Source of the DNA: Blastomussa wellsi
Taxonomy: Eukaryota > Cnidaria > Anthozoa > Scleractinia > Plerogyridae
Length of the DNA stretch: 64,000 nucleotides
Direction: 5' to 3'
Assembly: GCA_947652115.1 (NCBI GenBank)
Contig: OX393569.1
Coordinates: forward strand, 16,361,008-16,425,007
A model generated the notes under the pieces. The model was not told where the DNA came from, searched no databases, and worked only from the letters and a program-made list of their open reading frames with translations. A program made the translations under genes and the position numbers. This document shows positions 1-10,960 of the stretch, one piece after another. The first letter of the stretch is position 1, and each line of letters begins with the position of its first letter.

Positions 1-585
1 GACTAGGGGGGGGGGGGTGCTCGCCAAGATTGCGTGGAAACAACAAACAACCCACACTTTTAATTTAACAACAGTTGGAAAATGCGTGTCGTTTTTTCTG
101 AGAATTTTGTGAAAAACATTAGCAATTTAAGTTAGAACCCCGGTCAACTTTTAGTCCTAATCGGTTTTCGAACATCCGAGCCCTGATGTTTTAAAATCAG
201 ACTTCTCAAGGTTCAAGTGGGGGATGACCCTCAGAGCCGGGTAACCAAAGTGGAAGGTGACTGGTGAATGGTTGTTGTTGATTGATGGTTCCCAGTCTCC
301 TGGCAGGAGGTTCGCGAACACAACAGACAACGTAAATGATGACAAGACAATCCTTTAATTAAAAAAAATGCGAAAAATGAATCAGAGAATACATCTTTTA
401 CAGTATTTTTTTGAATTTTTGTTTGCTTTTTCAGAAGTAATCGGAAAGACAAAAAAGTTTAAGAAATAATGAAGATCCGTTATGTAAACTGGTACAGATG
501 AACGACAGACATAAAAACTGTTACGAACTCAACCAAATAATTTTCAGGGCTGCAGTCCACGCAAAAAAGAAAGAAAACAGAATGT
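1..585. other. Intergenic, 3' side of gene C
   Basis: No coding region is supported here. The stretch opens with a G-tract (about bases 6-17) and is otherwise AT-rich. The short open frames at 157-452 have no recognisable content. The 3' untranslated region and cleavage site of gene C (minus strand) probably fall in this segment. Confidence 0.5.
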
Positions 586-3500
586 TTATTCCAATCTAGC
601 CTTTTTAGCACGACCAAGAAGATGCGTCATTGTTCCTTCACAGCGGACAACTTTCCTCTTCAGAGCCTTTCTCTGCTTGCTCAATCCCTGTTGTTCGTTT
701 ATATAGCCCTGCAGCAAATTCTCGTTTTTCACAATTTCATCCTTCACGAATTCCAACTCGTGTTGAAGCTGCTGGACCCTCTCTTTCTGTTGACCAATAG
801 TTGTTTCAGTGACCGTGATCTGTGCAGCCAGTTTTGGTATAGTGTTTTCCACGCGGCTTAGCTTGTTACTGTACTGAGTCAGAACCACGTCCACCACTCC
901 CTGTTTACTACGCGCGTCCAACTCGAGGCCCTCAGTTATTAGGAACTCTAAGAAAGAGTTGTCTGTGATACACTTCAATATAGTGCTCCTCTCGTCTGAG
1001 ACTCCTGGATTAACGTCCAGAGATTCGAAGCACTCGGAATGGATGGTTTCGGTGCTGGCGGAGGTAAGGGACGTTATGGAGGTAGTCTCGTGTGCTGGTG
1101 CGTCATTGTGAGCCATCTTCGGTTGGTGTCGTGAGCTCAGCGATGGCGTGTCCGGCATACCACAAGTGTAGAGCTGGGTGCATTCAGCTGATACTGGGAT
1201 TTGTTTCCTTTGAGGATCAAATAAATCCCGCATTATTGATCCACAGACCGTTTCTGTGCGGAACAAATCAACAGCTTTGCCTCCGTTGACTTGCTGATTA
1301 AACGCAATGTCATCGGAACAACCTTCATCACTGGCGGGAACTTGCGTCTTGTGAGCATCGAGTGGTACTTGGGCATCGCATGACTCAGCCGTTTCATTTA
1401 CAGAAGTGGAAAATGTCCCTGTCTGCGTTACATGAGCTTCGAATCTTTGAGATGCCTCGGTTCCAGAGTTCTGTTCTTGGCAAGTGTCACCGTTGTCATC
1501 AGATTCAGTGACGGCGTGTTCTGGTTTACTAGCATCGAAAGAGACACCGCCTTCGGCGCTCGTAGCCACCCGTTCCTCACCGGGAGCTGCCCCACTCGAG
1601 TCCTTACTACTGGCGCCGTTGACTTTGGAATCGCTGGAAGAGAGCGTGATGTTGAAAGGAGCCTTAGGGTCTGACGGATAATTAGGAGTATTGGACACCT
1701 CAAGGCGTTTGAAGACGCTGTCCAGCTTTTCTCCAGTTTCGGATGCGTTGCGCACGGTAGTAACAGTTTCAGTCGCATACATCACCTCTGCATTAATTGG
1801 CGCGCTCGTGAGACTGTCAAACGGGGTGGACTTTTGGGAGAGGCTGAGAAATGAAGGAACTTCCATCTGTGATGGTTTGCCCAGGTTACTGTCGATGGAA
1901 ACTGTTAACATATCATGTTGTCCAGGGTTTGTTGGCAGTGGAGCTGTGTCTGTTTGGCCGCGTTCAGCAAAGCAACTTAATGTTTCCTTGGAAACAACGA
2001 TGACTTCATTGGAACTGTTGTCCTCTTCCTCGATCGAGTGGGATACCTGTGTCACACATTCAGTGTCAGAGATGACTATTATTGGTGGTTCTGTGGAGCT
2101 GGAGTCGGGTTGTTGATCTACTTTAGTTGCAAATTCCTCGGGGTCTCTAGAGGTACTGGGAGTTGGCGAGTCACCTTCTGATATTTCTGATTCTGAGGTG
2201 TCTGAGGTTCTGGTTTCGCGGCGACCTTCAAATGGAACATAACGATGATTAGTTCAATGCAGTTTACGAGCCTTTGCATAATGAACATTGCAAAATCCAA
2301 TAGACCAATTCGGCTAACGTGTTTACATCCTTGTTGCCACCCAATTCAGGTCGTGTGATGATTCATTGGAAGGTTACAATTGTGCAATTTGTCATACACA
2401 ACTGATTGCATGCAAGTATGTACGAACAAAACAATTGTAACCTCCCAAATGAATCATCACATGATCTGAATTGGGTAGGAACAAGGAGGTAAACACGTTA
2501 GCCGAATAGGTCTATGCAAGTTTCACATCTGCCAACCATGTGAAACGCAACTTATCTAATTAACCAATCAGAAGTCGAAGAAGAATCTTACACCTAACAC
2601 AAGCGCGAGAAAACGCGCCCAAACCACGTCATTGCTCGTTTTGGTTAGCTCCTGATTGGTTGAACAAACAGCATGCTTGCTATGATTGGCTAAGCTCTGC
2701 ATCTTTTCCCGCCTTTTGCTTCGTACAGACGTCATGTATCTAGTTTGAGTTTTGATCTGTTCACTCTGGCCAGTCACAAAGAACACGTGCCATCCAATTT
2801 ACCAATCAAAACTCACAGCAAATACATGTAGCGCGGGAAACAACACGTGCGAACAAATTACGGTTTGTTTTGGCTGAGCTTCTGATTGGTCGAAAAAGTG
2901 GCGCGATCGCTAAGCCTATTAATGCAAACCCAAACTTACTTTGCTCTAGGAATTTCGGAAAAGCCAGGATCGCTTTCTTACGATTACGTTCCAACGCTAT
3001 GCTTGCCACGGTCTGATTCTCTTTGTTAACTATGGAAGGTACTTGATCGGGGAAAAACTTCTTCAAAATTTGTTTCATGGTCTTGAAACCAAAGGCATAA
3101 TCCCGCGCCAAGATGTGGAAAATCGTATCGCCATCGTTGTTCTGAGTGTTCAATGCCTCGAGAAATTCCACCCTGGTTACTTCTCCGGTGTCTTCCAGCT
3201 CCAAAACCCGATTTAACATGCTGTTCATACAGAACTGAAAAAAAGTCGCGCTCTTTCCTTGTCGGTCACTTTCTCGATCGTTCCAAATGTTCTCGGCCGC
3301 GGCATGGAAAGCTGTATTTCCGTCGTTGTCTTGGACAAAAATTATCTTTGGATCAACATCAGTTAGGGCGACCAGAATTCTCTCGAATGCTCTCTTTCTG
3401 TTTTTGATAGGCCCCAAAGTGGACGCGACTTTTAAGCCCCGTGCCATCACGGAACCCGTCAGGTAAATGTATTGGACCGCCCCGTGTAGTGCGGTTTCGC

Positions 3501-3792
3501 CATTGGATGTTATCGCGCGCGCTTCGAAGTTATCTTGCAGGAGCGCTTTCACCAGCCCCGCTTTTCCAAACGCGGAGGCGAGGTAGAGTAGGGGACACCT
3601 CAGATCTTCAAGGGGATCAGGAACTTCGCTGTTGCGGTCCCAATTCCTGTACGACTCGATGCATTCCTTCAACAAATCGGGAATCTCGTCCGATTTTTGC
3701 GAGCTGTCCAAGCAAAGGACGGTAACCAGGTCATGGTGCTCGATCTTACAGTTCTTGGAACAGAACGGAGTGTGGTACTTCTGAGAAACCAT
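586..3792 (-). CDS. Gene C: ankyrin-like plus coiled-coil protein, 2 exons
   Basis: Minus-strand gene. Exon 1 is 3792-2940 and exon 2 is 2225-586; joined they give 830 codons in one frame. The ATG at 3792 was chosen because an upstream in-frame extension has only a TTG. The donor at 2939 (A|GTAAGT) leaves phase 1. The acceptor after 2226 is weak, and two other AGs within about 40 bp downstream also keep frame. Exon 1 starts with a Cys/His-rich motif (HTPFC-x3-C-x4-HH), then 'PDPLEDLRCPLLYLASAFGK' and about three degenerate ankyrin-like repeats ('GETALH', 'GNTAFHAAAEN', 'GDTIFHILARD'). Exon 2 is a long acidic Ser/Thr-rich linker, then 'NSFLEFLITEG', 'VVLTQYSNKL' and a heptad-rich coiled coil, ending in LKRKVVRC and a basic KKARLE tail. 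It is paralogous to genes A and B but has the longest linker. The function is unknown; a scaffold or adaptor role is inferred from domain type. The tail could be a nuclear localisation signal. Confidence 0.75.
2301..2514. mobile_element. MITE with TA-flanked terminal inverted repeats
   Basis: A 214-bp element in the gene C intron. About 85 bp at each end are inverted copies: TAGACCaATTCGGCTAACGTG on the left against CACGTTAGCCGAATaGGTCTA on the right. The match continues through TGTGATGATTCATT to ACAATTGT. The outer TA on both sides fits a Tc1/mariner-type target duplication. There is no coding capacity. Confidence 0.8.
2556..2921. repeat. CCAAT/ATTGG-rich dispersed repeat, two adjacent copies
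   Basis: Two neighbouring copies (about 2556-2680 and 2771-2921) of a repeat with ACCAATCA at one end and CTGATTGGT at the other, around a GCGCGGGAAA-type core. Related copies occur at 50062-50262, 52795-52945 and 55900-56125. Both copies lie in the gene C intron. Confidence 0.6.
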
Positions 3793-5049
3793 CTGGTAGT
3801 TTTTTTTGTAGTAAAATAGAACGTCTTGCACGCGCAAGAACGACAACAGTAAAAGCAAATCACTCTTTACTAATTGATTAATGACGTGAAATCAGCTCTT
3901 TTGACGTCACATTATTATCTTACAATTAACTTAATTGCGAATAAGAGCTTTAATTAGTAATGGTAATAGGACTGAGTGGAGTCCAATTCGGTCTGTAATC
4001 ATACGGACGACCCCGTAGCGGGAGTCCGATTTGATTAATCACGAGTATTATTACATACGCATGTGCAGCACGCAAAAACCTTGTGATTGAAAGTTTTGGA
4101 CACTTAATCTGCGCACGCTCCAATTTGGTCAAAAATAGGGTGTGCTAAGAAACAATCAGATTCGAGAATTTTGTTATAGTAGAAGGGAAACAATTCCTTA
4201 CTCCTGGAAATGGGTTACTGAAAGAAGCTCTTGTGATAGACATCGCTATTTTTTGTTAAGCCTTTGGCTTCTTCCTTATTGCGAAAAAGGAAACGTTAGA
4301 ATTTCAAGGACCAATTTTGAATTATGGGCTCACAGAACAACGTTATTCCGCACTTAACGATCACAATCTAGAAACCCAAACTCAGAATGAACCCCACATA
4401 AGCTTAGGATAAAATCGATCGTCACGTGATTCTAATCAAATTTAACCCTGCAAAACAGGCCCACATGTTACCGAAAAAAAACTACTGCAAAGTACGTCAT
4501 TATTTGAAAATGTCGTATCCAAAATCATTTATTTCGCGATCTTACCAACGTTACAAGTTTGGGCATTTGCCTTGATAATCGCGGTGATTTTAAGCAAAAA
4601 ACACCACAATTCCTTATTTCAAGAGGCGCGTATGTTTTCTACGAGGAGATTAGAGCAATGGAAAGAACGGAATCTTTTAAGAGAATCGTTTAAAACTTTC
4701 TTTATAAACATCTTATTGGTGAAAGATTTATCTTTTCTTAAATTATTGACATAATGGCAGCCGCTTCATTTTCATGTCATCTTACGTTTACGACAATTAT
4801 TTCTCGTCTCGAAAATTTCGGGTCAAGTAGCACCTCTTTGAAGCGGCAATACCATTGGGCGTGGAAACAATAGAGAACAATCCTAAACAAAGCCTCTAGC
4901 CCTGATAACAATGAAATCTATTGTCAAGGAGAACGAATGAAAAAATAGGTTTATAAATATGAGGTGCTGGACTACCCAAAATTTCATGCAATAAGATATT
5001 GACCAGCAAACTGTTCACGAAACATGGGCTCGACTAAAGACAAATTAAG
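3793..5049. other. Intergenic between gene C and gene D
   Basis: This holds the upstream side of gene C and the downstream side of gene D (both minus). It is AT-rich. Short open frames at 4142-4357 and 4572-4754 have no recognisable domain and are not called. No clear inverted-repeat element was seen. Confidence 0.5.
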
Positions 5050-8000
5050 TTATTTTAAACGAGCCTTTTTACTCTCGTGTTCATTTTTTAGCGTCTCGCA
5101 ATGAACAACTTTGTTCTTTAAATTTGATTTATCTTTATACAATAGGTCTTCCTTCTTTTGGAGCTCTTCGAGGTGCCTCCTTTTTGCAGAGATTTCCTTC
5201 CTAAGCACAGCCAGTTCCTTTTTTAAAAGTTTCTTTTTCGCATCCTTCAGATTCAAAGTCGTTTCAGCCTCTCCTTTTTCCCGTTTTATCTTTTCAATAC
5301 TGTCCTCGACGTGTCTTAGCTTTTGCTGATAGTTTGTAAGCACAACTCCAAATAAAGTCTCCTCGCCTAGTGGATCTACAAAATCATTTGTAAGTTCCGC
5401 TAACGGATCGTAAACGCTAGCTCCTTTACCGCATTTATGACGTGAGTCAGCCTCTTCTTCGATAATTTCAACCTCACTGGACGAGTCAGAACTTTCTAGA
5501 CCACAAGATTCGAACCAGCTCAAACCCTTGGGATTAGCAACATCCCACGTTTCTACGTCCACAACTTCAGTGTCACTTGAAGTCGCGCTAGAGTCTTCCT
5601 CGTCAGTAGTTTCATCATCGCCGTTATCTAAAGACGGTTCTGTCGCTTTCGAAAATGCCGCTTCAAAAGAGTCAGCTTTGGGATCGAACGAGGTGACAAT
5701 AACTTTAGGCATTGGGTCGCCTGTGGCGGTGGCACAGGCCCCTTCAGAAACGCTTGACTGATTGCCGTCCGTTTCCATTATATCAATATTGATCACTATT
5801 TGGCTTTGGTTCTTGGCATCATTTAAGGTTGAAGTTTCTCCTGACTGTGCAGCTGCAGAGGAATTCGTTGCTGTAAAAGATTAAAATGGCAGTGATATTA
5901 CATAAAGACAAGAGACTCTTTCAAGTACTATTGCGTTAATGAGGTTAAATTCACAGCTAACTTCCTTTAATATTCCCAATCGTTCCAGTTTTCAGCCTGG
6001 TTTGTGCTTGTGGGGTAATAGGAAACAGCGTGTGCATTACTTTTCACTGCAAGTTGTAGATTTGGGACATAATCTGATTATCAGTGGGGAGGGGTCAGGG
6101 CTTCTCACTTCCCATACTCCTCTCTTCCATTTCTCACACTTTTCCATGCTGTCTGCAATACGTGTAAAGGAAAGGTTTGCGAGGAGTAAGAGAGCCCAAG
6201 CATGTGCCTCATGCAAATCCTATCTCCCCTCTTCCAGAAATCAATTAAACAAAACGGGTCTTAACAAAGTGTGAGCCAGTGACAGTCACACTAGCTTTTC
6301 TGGTTAACCTAAATAACAAACTGGTTGGCCCGGTTGGGGGGAGGGGGTACTCCCTTATATGGTCTAGACAGGGACGTGCCGCTGGATATATAATTCAAGG
6401 GAGTCTGTCCTAAACAGGGCATGGATATTAAGGAGTCATTCTGTACATGATATGACTTCAGACATTTGTCGAGTTTTAAGCATATCCGGAATCAGAAACG
6501 TTCATTAGTATTTACTTAGCCGGTCATCAGTCAACATTAGATCATTTTCAGGACAAGATATTAGTGCTATTGTATAAAAAAAAGTTTCCCTTGGTCCTAA
6601 ACAGGGTACCGGTATATGTTTGAGGTTATTTTGTTCCTAAACAGGGTCAGTGTTTCAGACCTCCAGCAGCACCCCACACCCACCCCCAGGCGGGCTGGTA
6701 AGCCTAAAAAGTGCTCTGTTTACCCTACAGTGAACGTAGGTAGCTTGTAGTTTGTCTTGCTATTGGAATTAGGGATTTCTGGTTTGCATGATTTGCTTGC
6801 AGGCTTGCCTAAATAGCAGTCTGGCTAGGTCAGAAATAGCTTTCATTTGGAGATAAGGTTGATACTATACGCCATGAATTTCAGGCACCTCCTCTGGGAC
6901 TGGGAACCACAAACAACATAAGAAATGGACTAGAATCTGAGCCAAAAAGAATCGGGACTGGGAATAGCCCCTGGCTCCTGTTAGGACCCCCTACAAATAC
7001 ATTAAGCATTCAGGGGTTCATCAAGGGCAGGGCACCGGGCAAATTGACTGGCTGTGAACGACACTTAGCCATGACTTTGTCTGGCTTTTTCTGTCTTCTC
7101 TACTTACATTCTTTTATAAGAAAAACTAAAAATGCCCGCCTGAAAAACCATACTGACCTCCTATACAAAAACTTACTGAAACCCCTACTCTGCAGTGTTC
7201 CACATATACTAGACATTCAGTTGTGCATAACTGTTTGTCATTGACAACTAAATGTTACCAACAACTAAAAAACATAGTGCAGAGACATGTTGTTGACAAC
7301 TAAATGCTAAATATTTACTAGTGAACAATTATAGGCAATGCCCCTTTTTAAAAAGGGAAGCTAAAACGAAGGTTGTAGACAACAATTTAGATGTTGAGAA
7401 CTATGTATTTGACCATTTTTACTATGTGTGGAAATGATTGGATTAGTTGTCAACAACTGTCGTAACTGTTAATTTGCCAGTGATCAGTTTTTTCTGCCAT
7501 TTTGAAAATGTACGATGTTATATTCATGTGAAGTGAACGTTACTTCTCAAATTCATATACAATTCATCATATTAAAAAATTCGTCAAAAATACTCCGCGG
7601 CATGTCGTATTTTCAACTCTCTTCTCATTGTTTGGAAATGTGATGAAACACTGTCTCTCATGTTTGATGTATTACTTCACAAGCTCTCAATGACCTGACG
7701 TAGTTATTGACAAATAAGTTGAGATTACGTTCCAAATATGTGGAATGATTGCATCAGACACAATTCGTTGTCAATAACATTTAGTGATGTTATAATTTGA
7801 CAACTAATTGTGTCTAATGTAATTAGTTGTTGATAACAAATAGCTGACAACAGCTAAGTTGTCTATCCTATGGAGGAACTAAGTCCTCCACACACATTTT
7901 TGTCCTGTCTGAATCTTTCCTTTTAATTGATGACCTCAAAATTATTCAACAAAATTTTGAACTGGCATCTGATTTCTGCATAAATCATTAAACTTACCAC

Positions 8001-8584
8001 CTGAACAAGATGTATCAGATGCCTCCGGGGCTCTAAAAATATGAAGAAGAAAATAAGGAAATGCTACCAGTGTAGGGCATATAGAAATGGTTCAGAAACT
8101 AAACAGAAATGCGATATATAATCTATGTTACACTATTGAACCAGGGGTAAAATTGGAATACATAAACAGCAATCTTAACGGTCTGTTTGAACTGAACAAT
8201 CCATGACAGGAACAAAATAATGTTGACCCATTCATACATTTCCAAGTTTTCATTTTTTCCTTGTATAGGGTTTCATTTTTCAAATTCTTTGTCCTTTATC
8301 CTTAAATAGGGTCAGGGTTTAAGAATCTTTGTGGCACATACCTATCCAAAATTTAAGGTAGTAACCCCCCACCCTCCCCAGTATTGAACTCACCTCACAG
8401 CTTTTCTGTTTATAGCTGCATGCAATAGGACTTCAGCAAATTCATTGTCTGTGCTACTTTTAAAGCCTGTAGACTTTTTAATTTCCCTCCATTTCTTATG
8501 AACTGACTCCCTTACTCTTATGTTCTTCACTTTGCCCGGAATCCTGGGCCGTCCTCTAGGGTTACCAGTGGCCATTCCACGCAT
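5050..8584 (-). CDS. Gene D: AT-hook-like N-terminus fused to the cluster's coiled-coil exon, 3 exons
   Basis: Minus-strand gene with exons 8584-8394, 8032-7998 (35-bp microexon) and 5870-5050. Together they make 349 codons in frame, 348 aa. Junctions are AG|GTGAGT (phase 2), TTTTTAG|A, G|GTAAGT (phase 1) and TTTTACAG|CA. Exon 1 begins with the first in-frame ATG and encodes PRGRPR (AT-hook-like), then a basic helical stretch with 'VRESVHKKW' and 'STGFKSSTDNEFAEVLL'. Exon 3 is homologous to the second exons of genes A, B and C: an acidic Ser/Asp linker ('SSDTEVVDVE', 'SSSEVEIIEEE'), 'VVLTNYQQKL', a coiled coil, LKNKVVHC and a KKARLK tail. It therefore shares the C-terminal module but not the ankyrin exon. 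DNA binding or a nuclear location is inference from the AT-hook-like motif and basic tail. Exon 3 is secure; the link to exons 1-2 rests on phase and splice consensus. Confidence 0.65.
6335..6700. repeat. Dispersed repeat with internal CCTAAACAGGGT motifs
   Basis: About 365 bp in the large gene D intron. Several CCTAAACAGGG units recur, and the core (catatccggaatcagaaacg, attagatcattttcaggac) reappears inverted at 17590-17960. It has no coding capacity and looks non-autonomous. Confidence 0.6.
7225..7865. repeat. Region of repeated TTGTTGACAACTAA-type motifs
   Basis: Variants of GTTGTTGACAACTAA or its complement occur many times across this intronic stretch, with some as near-palindromes. 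Inside it, 7540-7690 matches in reverse the repeat at 46485-46615 (GTTTGGAAATGTGATGAAACAC). It may be a decayed element or a cluster of related short insertions. Confidence 0.45.
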
Positions 8585-9780
8585 AAAATCAAAATGGCTT
8601 AGACTTCTAATGTACGCCAGGATCGATAGAATAAAACACTAACAACACAAAAAAGGACAGACAACTATTTCTCAAGTTTCTAGAGAAAGGATGGAACAAG
8701 ATAATCGTCTTTTCTAGCCTTCGACAATAACAGCCCATTTTCTGTGTGCGATAAATGTTCTTCGGCGCGCTGTGCATGCAGGACAAAAATATTGGCTGAG
8801 TGACCAAGCCACATAGCACGATCACGCGGTGATATCTCACGCGATTTGGTTTTTCCTGAACCATTCTCTCAGGCGTAGAAATTTGACCGTGTTCATTCTT
8901 TTTGTCAGGTAATTTGCAGAAAATAATGATAAGTCTTATTTTAATTTCAGCTCCCAAGCCTAAAACCTACAAAAGGAAGCCCTTTTTTAATATGATTTCG
9001 CCCGGATTTTGGTACTCACTACTCGACAGTTTTCACGATGGCTAAGACCTTATTCATGGTATAAAATATGACGGCAAGTTCAAGCTCTATACCCCACAGA
9101 ATCGAGAAACTATGGGCTGTGTTCCATTCAACGAAGCGATTGCTTTCGACCTGGCTGCGTTGGTCTTATGTTGTGCGTAATATCTATCGACGATCGGATT
9201 GAAGTCGTCTCGACTGAAAAGCCCTTATACGATATCAGCTTTTCCAAATGCACAAGCCAGGAGGAAGCAGCGAATTTACCCCTTTTTTGCGTGACGACCC
9301 TAATAACGGCTGCGAAGGAGACCAGAGAGACCCGGAACGTTGTGGTTTTGAACCCAACGAAATGATACAACGATTGCGTGACAAAGTGCCAATTGCGTGA
9401 CTTCTTTCCTTTGGAGCTTCCATGATCCAACTTCCAGATAAGAAACTCAACTTCACCTGGCAGAGAACACCGATAGACACCTTTAATATTTGTTTCATAC
9501 ACTCGTAGACTCGAGACTGTTCACTTCGGTCAGAGGGACCATACATTCTATAAACGGTCATTAATTAATTCTAGACACCTTATTAGTTCTTGTTCGAAAT
9601 CCGTTCACCATTGGTTTTGAATTAATTAGTATAAATATAATTAAATTCCAGCTCTGGAGGTCTCTAGCCCTGGAACGTCGAAATTTCAGTTATCAACAAA
9701 AACGTCTGGAATGTAAATATCTTCTTACTTGGGAAACTTTTTTAATCCTCGCGAGCTAAAAACTTCCTGTTCTATTCGAT
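8585..9780. other. Intergenic upstream of gene D
   Basis: This contains the presumed 5' flank of gene D. Overlapping open frames at 8607-8957 and 9128-9561 have no recognisable domain and show no splice context that supports them. An AT-rich stretch lies at 9560-9650. Confidence 0.45.
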
Positions 9781-10365
9781 TCATAATCGCCCCTTTGTAG
9801 AAGAGCTTATCAACTGATTTTGGATTTCCTCGCAATGCACCACGCGCCTCTTTAAAATACACTTAACTCAATTTTCATTCATTAACTCAATTTTCTGTCG
9901 CAGCTCATTTCTGGATTTATTTTTCTCGGCAATCTCCTTTTTCAACAAATCCGCTTCCGTTTTTAATTAGTTCAGTCTTAAGGTCTTTTAAACCATACTC
10001 GTTTCGCTTTGCATTAGCATTTGTCTTCCAGCTCACGAAGTTTCTCTTCGGCTGAGTCAGCACAACTGACACGATGCCCCGCTTGGTGGGCGCATCAAAT
10101 GATATCCCCTCCGTTAACACCAACTCAAGGAAAAAGCTCTCACTGTCAGAGTTGCTAGCTCCGTCACTTTGTAGCCATGGTAATTGGCCCGCATCCGAGC
10201 AGCCATCTAACTCCCATGATTCCACAATTTCGACGTCACTTGATGACGTCGTAAAACTCAATTCTACAAATGGGTGTCCTGGAAACAGTGGCATTTTTGG
10301 AGTTGTGGTAAACCTGTGCCGTGCTGGTGTCATCAACCCTTGGTTCCCAGTCTCCCGTAGTATTC
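9781..10365 (-). pseudogene. Decayed copy of the cluster's coiled-coil exon
   Basis: Minus strand. The frame from about 10336 reads 'SSSDVEIVESWEL', 'SFFLELVLTEGISFD' and 'GIVSVVLTQ', matching the linker and core of genes A, C and D. It then shifts frame. In another frame a coiled-coil-like stretch (LLKKEIAEKNKSRNELRQK) runs into a TGA, and in a third frame LKRRVVHCEEIQNQL leads to a TGA at 9783-9781, equivalent to the conserved C-terminal end. At least two frameshifts and one premature stop are visible. It is most like gene D in the acidic linker. The 5' end is cut by the MITE that starts at 10367, and no ankyrin or AT-hook exon was found upstream. Confidence 0.75.
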
Positions 10366-10366
10366 T

Positions 10367-10957
10367 TGGTTTTCACGTGACGTCAGAGAAAACTAAAATT
10401 AAAACTTTTGAGTTTTCAACTTCATCAGGTAAAAGTCATTTTTAAACGTATATCTGCTGGCCTGTTTTCAGCTCGGTAGACGGCTTTGTTTTGAAAATAG
10501 AACATTTTGAATTTCAGATTTTTCACAATGCGTGACATCGGCATTGTTTCTGTACGTGAGCGAAAATATCGATTCGCCTTACGTTTTCGAGTTCTAAGTA
10601 GCCAATATGTTGAGGGAAGTGTTTATGCGAATGTTTTTAAGTTTAACAACGAGAGGAAACGTTTTGAGAGAGTCAAAGTAAGCTCCAGATGTTTCCACTG
10701 GTTTCCGGCCGCCATGTTGGAGTCCCTCAGAGGGGCTCCAACATGGCGTCTCCATACTAAACACTATAATTTTCAGTGATACACTTTGCCGAATAACTCG
10801 AGTTCGGAATATCGTACATCCCCGAAACTTTGGCAGGTTGTTTATTTATTACTCTTCTACGATATTTCAATTTCTTGACTCAATTTATTGAATGGTAAGC
10901 GATTTTATTTCTTGCGTGCGTGAAATTTGCGTGATACTTGCGTGACGTGAAAACCAC
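10367..10957. mobile_element. MITE with TGGTTTTCACGTGACGTCA ends
   Basis: The left end TGGTTTTCACGTGACGTCA is matched by TGCGTGACGTGAAAACCA at the right end. An internal palindrome around 10713-10745 (CCATGTTGGAG, CTCCAACATGG) is present. The 90-aa open frame inside (10507-10779) lies wholly in the element and is not called. The insertion abuts and truncates the pseudogene exon. Confidence 0.7.
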
Positions 10958-10960
10958 CAA

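Noticed and set aside
1428..1778. Frames on either strand overlapping gene C exon 2
   Set aside because: Shadows of the long conserved coding exon; no independent support.
2806..2939. Extension of gene C exon 1 to the stop at 2806
   Set aside because: A consensus donor at 2939 in the same phase as the paralogues ends the exon, and the extension runs into a CCAAT repeat.
9128..9561. Overlapping minus-strand frames of 124 and 108 aa
   Set aside because: No recognised domain, no plausible splice partners, and the two frames overlap each other in an intergenic stretch; likely chance frames.
10507..10779. 90-aa plus-strand frame
   Set aside because: It lies entirely inside the MITE at 10367-10957 and includes its internal palindrome.
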